Assembly (NCBI GenBank): GCA_029555385.1
Contig: JAKPSH010000087.1
Span: 1-54,880 of the forward strand
DNA: 54,880 nucleotides
Direction: 5' to 3'
Source of the DNA: Pseudomonadota bacterium
GTDB taxonomy: Bacteria; Bdellovibrionota_C; UBA2361; SZUA-149
In this document: positions 49,222 to 54,880 of the stretch, one piece after another
How the letters are laid out: every line of letters begins with the position of its first letter
How positions within the stretch are numbered: position 1 is the stretch's first letter
Position numbers and translations under genes: made by a program
Notes under the pieces: model-generated
What the model was told of the DNA's origin: nothing
Seen by the model: only the letters and a program-made list of their open reading frames with translations
Database searches by the model: none

Positions 49222-50405
49222 TACGGCAAGGGCCGGGTCTGAAATTCGAATTTTCTGCCCCGCAGCAGATTCTTTTCGGCGCGGGGGTACGGCATGAGGC
49301 AGCTTTGCTCGCGAAACGGCTGGCGCTGCGGGTTCTGTTTGTCAGTGGAAGCAGCACATTACGTTATGCCTGGCTCCGTGAAGAGTTGGAAGAAAACGGT
49401 CTGGCAGTGACGAACATTGCTGTCGCCGGAGAGCCGACAACCCGGCTGGTGCAGCAGGCGGCTGAGTGTGCGCGGAGCGCCGGCTGCGAAATGGTGATTG
49501 CGCTGGGCGGCGGCAGTGTGCTGGATGCCGGTAAAATCTTGGCGGCGTTGCTGACAAATACGGGCGATGTGTTTGATTATTTGGAAGTGGTGGGTCGCGG
49601 TTTGCCGCTGATTGAGCGGCCAGTGCCTTTTGTTGCGCTTCCCACTACGGCAGGGACGGGAACTGAGGCAACCAAGAATTCAGTGCTGCGTTCGGTTGAG
49701 CACGGCGTGAAGGCCAGCGTGCGCAGCAACTTTCTGCTGCCGGCAACCGCGCTGGTCGATCCCGAATTGACTTATTCGATGCCGCCGGCAGTCACCGCGG
49801 CAACTGGACTTGATGCGCTGACGCAGTTGATTGAGGCTTATGTCTGCCGGCGTGCAAATCCGCTGACAGACCAGCTTTGCCGTGAAGGCATTGGGCGCAT
49901 CGGACGCGCGCTGCTGCCGGCTTATCATAAGCCGGACGATATCAGCGCGCGGGAGGATATGTGTTTGGCTAGTTTGTTCAGCGGAATGGCGCTGGCTAAT
50001 GCCGGTTTGGGGGCAGTGCACGGTATCGCTGGTCCGCTTGGCGGCATGTGTGGTGCGCCTCATGGTGCGGTTTGTGCCAGCCTGCTTGCGCAGGTGATGG
50101 AGGCGAACCTGCGCTGCGCAGATCGTGCGGCTGATTGCGCGGAGATGCGGCGGCGTTATGACGAAATCGCGGGGATGCTGTTGAGCCGTCAAAATGCAAG
50201 AGCTGAGGAGGGCCTGACCTTCATCCGTTCTCTTTGCGAGCAGATGCAAATCCCTGGTCTTTTCGCGCTTGGTCTCCGGGAGGAAGATATCAGCTTGCTG
50301 GCGCAGAAGAGCCTGCAGGCCAGCAGCATGAAAGGAAACCCTGTTCAATTCAGCGCGAGGGAAATTGAGGAGTTGATCTGTCGAGCTGCTCTAAGCCTGT
50401 CTTGA
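49215..50405 (+). CDS. Iron-type alcohol dehydrogenase with a substituted metal ligand
   Basis: A 396-residue group III (iron-containing) alcohol dehydrogenase. The dinucleotide-binding loop is ALGGGSVLDAGK (96-107) and the PTTAGTGTEAT stretch (143-153) is conserved. Of the usual four metal ligands, Asp200, His269 (GAVHGIAG) and His283 (APHGAV) are present, but the histidine of the DALTH motif is glutamine here (Gln204, DALTQLIE). A DALTQ subgroup exists as far as I recall, so this may mark different metal use or substrate rather than loss of function. It overlaps the upstream ABM gene and is convergent with the glutaredoxin-like gene. Confidence 0.9.
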   Translation: MVIRQGPGLKFEFSAPQQILFGAGVRHEAALLAKRLALRVLFVSGSSTLRYAWLREELEENGLAVTNIAVAGEPTTRLVQQAAECARSAGCEMVIALGGGSVLDAGKILAALLTNTGDVFDYLEVVGRGLPLIERPVPFVALPTTAGTGTEATKNSVLRSVEHGVKASVRSNFLLPATALVDPELTYSMPPAVTAATGLDALTQLIEAYVCRRANPLTDQLCREGIGRIGRALLPAYHKPDDISAREDMCLASLFSGMALANAGLGAVHGIAGPLGGMCGAPHGAVCASLLAQVMEANLRCADRAADCAEMRRRYDEIAGMLLSRQNARAEEGLTFIRSLCEQMQIPGLFALGLREEDISLLAQKSLQASSMKGNPVQFSAREIEELICRAALSLS

Positions 50406-50425
50406 GTCCGGGCGGCGCTGCCGGT

Positions 50426-51013
50426 TCAATCGGTCTGAAGTTTCTTTTCTTCCAGAACGATTCTGCGCACTGCTTCTGGCTGGTAGCCGCGCACTACCCG
50501 TCCGTTGATTCTAATCGCGGGGATGATGCCACTTCCCATTTGCGCAAAATATTGCTTTTCCGTTTCCGAACCCGGTGCAAGAAAAAACAATGAATATGGC
50601 ACGCCGGCATCATTCAGATACTGCTCCATCAGGCGGCAGGCGGGACAATGATCCGCGACAAATAACTCAACTTGAACCGGTCCGGTTCTGCGCCGCTGAG
50701 CTTCGCGCGCCCAAGGATTGTTGCTTAAATGCGCCTCGTTGCTGAGCCTCTGCCGGGGCAGCTTTGCTGGGCCGCCCACCATCTCCCGCTGTTCGTTCTT
50801 GAGGGTCTGTTCCTCGTGCATGCGTTCTTGTCTTGCGCGCCACTCCTGGTCACGGCGATCTTGATGGGTGGTGAAAATTTGCAGTGCCCTGCTATAGAAA
50901 CCCCAGCCAAACGGGTCGCTTTGCGCAACTGCACACGAAGGCGCAGCAGCCGCACCGAGGACAAAAAATCCAACCCAAAAGGCTAATATTTTGCTTAACG
51001 CTGTAGTGTTCAC
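50426..51013 (-). CDS. Exported glutaredoxin/thioredoxin-fold protein
   Basis: Encodes 195 residues from a GTG start. A signal peptide ends near AVAQ (31). Residues 45-110 are a charged helical spacer. Residues about 114-185 are a small glutaredoxin-like domain: VELFVADHCPACRLM with Cys123 and Cys126, the cis-proline region SGIIPAIRINGRVV (Pro165) and a final GYQPEAVRR helix. It should work in the periplasm on disulfides. It is divergent from the exported-protein genes that begin at 51175 and may belong to the same pathway. Confidence 0.75.
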   Translation of the reverse strand: MNTTALSKILAFWVGFFVLGAAAAPSCAVAQSDPFGWGFYSRALQIFTTHQDRRDQEWRARQERMHEEQTLKNEQREMVGGPAKLPRQRLSNEAHLSNNPWAREAQRRRTGPVQVELFVADHCPACRLMEQYLNDAGVPYSLFFLAPGSETEKQYFAQMGSGIIPAIRINGRVVRGYQPEAVRRIVLEEKKLQTD

Positions 51014-51174
51014 TGGATCAACGGCAATACTCCTTAAGGGGGTTATGCGCGAAACAGCAGCTAATGTATCATTTCCCTGAGAGTCCGGGGTCTTATGTCA
51101 CTGTTTTAACGATGACACGGGTATCGCGTCGGTGTTATAGCTCAAGCTGAAGCTTTGCTGGCGAGAGGTTCAAT

Positions 51175-51651
51175 ATGAGCATTCGTCTGGTGCGAAAAAT
51201 GCGATCAGTGTTTTGGCCCGCGGCGGCGGTTCTGATGTTTGTTCAATGTTCTCCGTTGCGTACGGCTCCCGGACCGGTGCAAACGATGAAGCTATCCGAG
51301 CTAAGCGCAGAACCCGGAAAGTACGAAAAACTGATTGATGAGATCGAACACGGCAATCATTTTATCCTTCGTGTTGGTCCGGGCGAGGCTTTGCCCCTTC
51401 GTGCAGCGATGACGCTGCCCTTTGTCCGGCTTGAGGCAGGGAACAACAAACTTGTTTTTTCTCGTGAGGTTTATATTTACTTGGCCAAAGGTGTGCTGCG
51501 TCTCAGTCCGGATGCGCAGCAGTGGGCTGATATCCAGGATACAGACGCGATGAAAGAGATCTTTGGCGTAGATACATTCAATCTGCTGCTGGGGTTTGGC
51601 GCAAACCAAGCAGATGGCGCATTTTTCTCTTTCTCTTTAGGGTCCGAGTAG
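51175..51651 (+). CDS. Exported protein or lipoprotein, unknown function
   Basis: Encodes 158 residues. A basic N-terminus and hydrophobic segment (about 12-24) end at FVQCSPLR; Cys25 could be lipidated, but the residue before it (Gln) is not ideal. The mature part contains GNHFILRVGPGEALPLRAAM, a run that looks like a small beta domain, and ends with Phe-rich DGAFFSFSLGSE. The ribosome site gagag precedes the ATG. I do not recognise a family. It starts the run of exported genes that ends with a thioredoxin-like lipoprotein. Confidence 0.6.
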   Translation: MSIRLVRKMRSVFWPAAAVLMFVQCSPLRTAPGPVQTMKLSELSAEPGKYEKLIDEIEHGNHFILRVGPGEALPLRAAMTLPFVRLEAGNNKLVFSREVYIYLAKGVLRLSPDAQQWADIQDTDAMKEIFGVDTFNLLLGFGANQADGAFFSFSLGSE

Positions 51652-51722
51652 CCCTTTCTTTAGAGAATCGCTGCGCTGGCCGATGAGTTATTGGAACGCC
51701 TTAAGTAAGGCCGCTGAGTAAG

Positions 51723-52175
51723 ATGGGGAATGATTTTACGTTACGAGCGTTTCGTTTTTTCGCACACTTGATTGTTACTGCGGCGATGGCGGGGTGCTTT
51801 GGTGGAGTCCCGGCTGAGGCGCAGCAGAAGCAAGAAGCGCCGGCGGATGCTGCTGGAGGCTTGGCGGGCGAGCCGGATGAGGTTTGCCCCGAAGGAGAGG
51901 AGCCGGACGCTGGTGCGGAGAGCAGCGAAAACGCAGCTCCCGCTGCGCCAAAGATCGTCTCGCCGCTGGGCGGAGTGTGGGATCCGGACGCGGCCAAGGA
52001 AAAAGGGGCGGTAGGGCGCGGCTTCAGCCGCTACCGGAATAATGCAGAATATGAAGCAGTCACGCCGCAAGCGCCGGCGCAATCAGCGCGGCGTCCTGTG
52101 CGAGGCTCGAAAAATACGTCATCGGCAGCACAACGGACGGGCACCACAACTACCACAATTAGACGCCGTGGTTGA
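51723..52175 (+). CDS. Small lipoprotein-like protein of low complexity
   Basis: Encodes 150 residues. The hydrophobic start ends in AMAGC (Cys25), a probable lipobox. The mature part is Ala/Glu/Pro/Gly-rich, has a short IVSPLGGVWDPD block and ends in a Thr/Arg-rich tail (TTTTTIRRR). No known domain. The ribosome site is weak, and the next gene begins 53 bases after its stop. Likely an exported, largely unstructured protein of the same cluster. Confidence 0.5.
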   Translation: MGNDFTLRAFRFFAHLIVTAAMAGCFGGVPAEAQQKQEAPADAAGGLAGEPDEVCPEGEEPDAGAESSENAAPAAPKIVSPLGGVWDPDAAKEKGAVGRGFSRYRNNAEYEAVTPQAPAQSARRPVRGSKNTSSAAQRTGTTTTTIRRRG

Positions 52176-52228
52176 CGGCGTCGTTTTTGATCCGGACCGG
52201 TGGTTCGGGGTTTCGATGGCTTTACGGA

Positions 52229-53062
52229 ATGAGTGCAATGGAAGCTGAACAAGGCAATAGCGAGAAGTCACCTGGAGTTGTGCGGCAAGTAGCGCGGGCG
52301 GACAAGCTGATCCTTTGGCTGTTGATTGTTGTATCCGTGACGTTGTGTGTTGTGCTCGTTTTCCTGTTGAGCACGCAGCAAACCGCGACTGTAAGCACAG
52401 AGGCCGTGCCGGCAGTGCCCGCCGCGCAAAGTGAGTTGGACCCATTAACTGAGTGCGCGCACTTGATGCCGATTCCTTTCGGCGAAAAAGCACGCAATGA
52501 ATGTTTGGCCTACTGCATCGGTCCGGAAATAGACAAAGCGGCATGTGCGGGGATGTGCGAAGAACTGACCGCGGCAAATTATGCAAGGCGGATCAGGCCG
52601 GATGATGAGAAACCGGCTGCTGTCGCACAGCATGTTGCTGCTGAGTGCCGGAGGCAGCGTGAAAGCAACACGGCTGAAGAAGCAATCGATCTCTGGCAGA
52701 TAGCCGCGCGTGATGCATTTAACTATGTTGCGCAAAACAACCCTGATTTGCGCACTTATGAACGCGCGGATCTCGCCGGGCGGTTTAGCCGCGCCGAGCA
52801 ATGGGATCGCCGCCTGCGCCTTCCTGCCGGAGATTATCCGGTCGAGAAGAAATTCTCTGCACTGCTTCAGACGGTGTTGTGTGTGCGGGAATCTCTGGCG
52901 GCGACGCAGCTTGCCGTGCTCGGCTCCGCCGATGCCGCTGATTTATTCAGCGAGCGGTTTTACCGGAAAGTCGAGAATGAAATGTTGGTGCGCCTAGGCG
53001 CTTTGGAGACCGAGCTGAGGGCTGTTTATGGAGAAACTTTGCTCAAGGCGGAGATCCCGTAG
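52229..53062 (+). CDS. Single-pass membrane protein with cysteine-rich external segment
   Basis: Encodes 277 residues from the ATG at 52229 (an ATG nine bases later is equally possible; a TTG at 52172 would overlap the previous gene). One membrane helix lies at about 28-50. Just outside it is a compact cysteine cluster, CAHLMPIPFGEKARNEC followed by CIGPEIDKAACAGMC (six Cys within about 40 residues). The rest is helical and charged with a second region around QTVLCVRESLAATQLAVLG. No family recognised. Likely a disulfide-containing periplasmic protein, coherent with the thioredoxin-like genes around it. Confidence 0.6.
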   Translation: MSAMEAEQGNSEKSPGVVRQVARADKLILWLLIVVSVTLCVVLVFLLSTQQTATVSTEAVPAVPAAQSELDPLTECAHLMPIPFGEKARNECLAYCIGPEIDKAACAGMCEELTAANYARRIRPDDEKPAAVAQHVAAECRRQRESNTAEEAIDLWQIAARDAFNYVAQNNPDLRTYERADLAGRFSRAEQWDRRLRLPAGDYPVEKKFSALLQTVLCVRESLAATQLAVLGSADAADLFSERFYRKVENEMLVRLGALETELRAVYGETLLKAEIP

Positions 53063-53073
53063 CTTAAAGTTAA

Positions 53074-54045
53074 ATGGTCAAAATGAAGATGCCGCGAATT
53101 ACGAAATGCCGCTTGCCAGATTCACTCTTGTGCGTTCTTGTTTGTGCAGCATCGGTCTGCGCTGTTTTCTCTGATCTCGCGGCAGCGCAAGGCGGCCGGG
53201 AGGATTTGGACTGTCTGCTGCAGACGAAGGGACGCGAAGTGCTTTGGGACAAGCTCTGGCAAAGCGACTATCAAGATCATGATGTGCGTTACCGGGTTGA
53301 GAGCGTTGAAGAACGCCGTGTGCGCAATGAGCCGCGTCACATGCTGGTGAAACTTACAGCTTTGGCGCCGGCCCGTCAGAAGGAAAGAACGGCAAAGATT
53401 ATTCTGACGCATGCTGCAAAAATGTTCTGTGCCCGGATTGCGGGTGGATTGGATGGCGCCAAACGCGGGGTCGTTATCGCGCGGGGTGCGGCAGGCGGTT
53501 CCTTAATCAAGACTGCTCCAATTGACAGCTTGTATCCGAGCCGGGAAGTGACGCCCTCCGATTTGACCTTCCGTTTATGGCTGGGAAATAAGTGGGTTCC
53601 GGCGAAACCAGTACCGGAGGAGGAGCTGTTTGTCTGCCGCACACCCGTGGGAGTCTGCGCCTGCAATATCTTGGACTATTCCTCGCAGCAAGAGAGTCTG
53701 AAGCGTGAAGGCAAGACTCCGGAGCCGCGGTATCGAATGCTGCTTTCCGATCCGTTGATCAGGCGTTCGGCAGCGGGCTGGGGGAGAGCAGAGCCAGTCG
53801 GTCTGGCATTGGATGCCCGGATTTCAGTGTGCCAGGCTGCGGGGCGCAAATTCGCCTGCTTGTCTTCCGAGCGGGAGCATTACGCGGAAGAACTAAAGCA
53901 TCTGGACAAGGAGCTGGAGCTTGAAGCCCGGCTTTTCGGACGCGCGGCAGCCGCGAACGATCCGTCGGCCATTCAGGGTGTAGATGTTTCTGCTGGCCCG
54001 GCGCCGGGACATGAAAAAAGCCAAGCAGGCGTCAGGCAAAAATGA
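53074..54045 (+). CDS. Exported cysteine-containing protein, unknown function
   Basis: Encodes 323 residues. A signal peptide runs from about 14 to AAAQ (39). The mature protein has seven cysteines: Cys47, one in KMFCARIAGG, three in FVCRTPVGVCACNI, and two near the end (ISVCQAAGRKFACLSS). The C-terminal 60 residues are a charged helix with a Pro/Ala tail. No family recognised. It starts 11 bases after the previous stop, and its own stop overlaps the start of a TlpA-type thioredoxin (atga), suggesting that this protein may be a client of that enzyme. Confidence 0.6.
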   Translation: MVKMKMPRITKCRLPDSLLCVLVCAASVCAVFSDLAAAQGGREDLDCLLQTKGREVLWDKLWQSDYQDHDVRYRVESVEERRVRNEPRHMLVKLTALAPARQKERTAKIILTHAAKMFCARIAGGLDGAKRGVVIARGAAGGSLIKTAPIDSLYPSREVTPSDLTFRLWLGNKWVPAKPVPEEELFVCRTPVGVCACNILDYSSQQESLKREGKTPEPRYRMLLSDPLIRRSAAGWGRAEPVGLALDARISVCQAAGRKFACLSSEREHYAEELKHLDKELELEARLFGRAAAANDPSAIQGVDVSAGPAPGHEKSQAGVRQK

Positions 54046-54671
54046 GCAAACCCGGCGTTGATCAAATAAGTTGCCTGCCGCAGCATGCGCTGCGCTACTG
54101 CCGGAAGCTGTTGTGTGTGCTGCTGGCAGCGCTTGTGAGCTGCAAGGCTGCGTCTCCAGACCGAACGCAGCATGACGCCCCAGTCAAGACGTATGAAAGA
54201 TTTGTTGAAGGCGCGGCCGCGCCGCAATTTGTGCTGAAAGATGCGCAGCAGCGGGAAGTGCGCCTCAGCGATTATGCAAACCGTGTTGTTCTGCTTAATT
54301 TCTGGGCGACATGGTGCGTGCCTTGTGTGCAGGAGATGCCTGCGTTGCAGCGTTTGTCCGATAAGCTGCGTCCCCGGGGTTTTGAGGTCTTGTCCATTAA
54401 TGTCAATGATTTGACAGAGAAAAAAGCAGCGATGGATTTCGTAAAGCGAAACGGCTTTACCTTCCCCGTGCTGTATGATGACGAAAGGAGTGCTGCGGCG
54501 AGTTACGGAATTGGCGAACTGCCGGCAAGCTTCATCATACTTCGCCGTGGAGTGTTTGGTGCGTTGTCCGACCCGAGGACTGGGGTGAAATCAGTTGGCA
54601 TTACGGCGGAAAGAGAATGGGATTCGCCCGCGGTAGCCAAAGAAATCGGAGCACTGGTGGCTCTAGAATAA
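54042..54671 (+). CDS. TlpA/ResA-type thioredoxin lipoprotein
   Basis: Encodes 209 residues. A signal segment (about 21-33) ends in the lipobox LVSC (Cys34). The thioredoxin fold starts at about 57 (APQFVLKDAQQREVRLSDY) with the active site WATWCVPC (Cys92, Cys95) and continues through EMPALQRL, GFEVLSINVND and the cis-Pro region GELPASFII. Such proteins keep periplasmic cysteines reduced, for example for cytochrome c or metal centres. The stop codon taa lies inside the terminal word of the repeat element at 54667, so the end of the gene may have been reshaped by an insertion. Confidence 0.85.
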   Translation: MSKPGVDQISCLPQHALRYCRKLLCVLLAALVSCKAASPDRTQHDAPVKTYERFVEGAAAPQFVLKDAQQREVRLSDYANRVVLLNFWATWCVPCVQEMPALQRLSDKLRPRGFEVLSINVNDLTEKKAAMDFVKRNGFTFPVLYDDERSAAASYGIGELPASFIILRRGVFGALSDPRTGVKSVGITAEREWDSPAVAKEIGALVALE

Positions 54672-54743
54672 GCGAATGAACTGCTGAAGGCGTGACCTTT
54701 TTCACCCGGCACAACCCTTGGCCTCCCTTCGCTGCCGCCCGCT
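54667..54743. repeat. Dispersed repeat, copy 2 (left end of an element)
   Basis: Begins with aataagcgaat (54667-54677), the terminal word of the 443-bp element at 43977-44419, and continues with ctgaaggcgtgacctttt and on (54684-54743), matching 44039-44099. The preceding gctctag also matches the outer flank of the other copy's right end. The element probably extends beyond the window, since no right end is seen before 54880. The last bases of the upstream gene, including its stop, are inside it. Confidence 0.65.
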
Positions 54744-54862
54744 TAGCCGCGATATCTCAGAAGGCGATATCGCGGCTAGGTAAGTTACGCGAAAAGGCCC
54801 GTCCTTGGGCCTTTTCGCGCTGCTCCAAACTGTGTCGGGGGCCCCGCGTGCCCCGACACAGT
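54744..54862. repeat. Array of three perfect hairpins with different sequences
   Basis: Hairpin 1: tagccgcgatat (54744-54755) and its complement (54767-54778), loop 11. Hairpin 2: cgcgaaaaggccc (54788-54800) and its complement (54807-54819), loop 6. Hairpin 3: actgtgtcgggg (54829-54840) and its complement (54851-54862), loop 10. Stems are 12-13 bp without mismatch and the gaps between hairpins are nine bases each. The three sequences are unrelated, so structure rather than sequence appears to be kept. Confidence 0.75.
54788..54819. terminator. Bidirectional intrinsic-terminator-like hairpin
   Basis: The middle hairpin of the array has a GC core (ggccc/gggcc) flanked by an A4 run on the left and a T4 run on the right, which is the layout of a terminator working in both directions. 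It lies 116 bases after the thioredoxin gene. Confidence 0.5.
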
Positions 54863-54880
54863 GTCGCAGCGAATTTCTTC

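Overview
The window looks like chromosomal DNA of a Gram-negative, flagellated or gliding bacterium of moderate GC content. It carries outer-membrane beta-barrel and TolC-type proteins, RND efflux, lipoproteins, two chemotaxis receptors, a type IV pilus/type II secretion ATPase and three transmembrane Ser/Thr kinases. That mix (many eukaryotic-type kinases, a PilB-like ATPase fused to a receiver, a deoxyhypusine-synthase-like polyamine gene) suggests a deltaproteobacterial-type or uncultivated lineage. I cannot assign a taxon from sequence alone. No rRNA, tRNA or CRISPR array was seen.

Layout. 1-2.1 kb: a short tandem repeat, three small unrecognised genes and a long perfect inverted repeat. 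2.3-6.4 kb: purine operon purH-purD-purE with tsaC. 6.6-10.2 kb: a soluble histidine kinase immediately followed by a PilB/GspE ATPase with a C-terminal receiver domain. 10.4-12.7 kb: a MoxR/CbbQ-like AAA+ ATPase convergent with a GT51 peptidoglycan glycosyltransferase. 13.0-18.4 kb: an operon of two Ser/Thr kinases flanking a LysM lipoprotein. 18.5-19.6 kb: an isolated TraB/VirB10-type conjugation protein. 20.2-25.2 kb: an exopolysaccharide module (processive GT2 synthase, beta-barrel protein, SGNH-polysaccharide deacetylase fusion). 25.2-29 kb: a TM1266-type regulator, a chemotaxis receptor, and an ECF sigma factor overlapping a multi-pass membrane protein. 29.2-35.7 kb: a Cu(I)/Ag(I) efflux operon of CusBAC type, divergent from the sigma factor. 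35.7-38.1 kb: a polyamine pair (fold-III amino acid decarboxylase and a deoxyhypusine-synthase-like enzyme). 38.4-43.1 kb: a second chemotaxis receptor and secreted or membrane proteins of unknown role. 43.2-44.5 kb: a nucleotidyltransferase/small-protein pair followed by a 443-bp element with terminal inverted repeats. 44.6-50.4 kb: gpmA, a third Ser/Thr kinase, nagB, and an ABM-domain protein overlapping an iron-type alcohol dehydrogenase. 50.4-54.7 kb: exported redox and cysteine-containing proteins. 54.7-54.9 kb: a second copy of the repeat-element end, followed by three back-to-back perfect hairpins that run to the window edge.

How the genes fit together. The strongest functional units are purine biosynthesis, copper/silver detoxification, polyamine synthesis, exopolysaccharide synthesis and export, and envelope signalling through kinases. 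The most unusual points are the kinase-plus-receiver-ATPase pair, the polyamine pair built on a deoxyhypusine-synthase homologue, the orphan TraB protein, the exported cysteine/thioredoxin cluster, and a family of structured dispersed repeats with terminal inverted repeats. One such repeat supplies the stop codon of a neighbouring gene.
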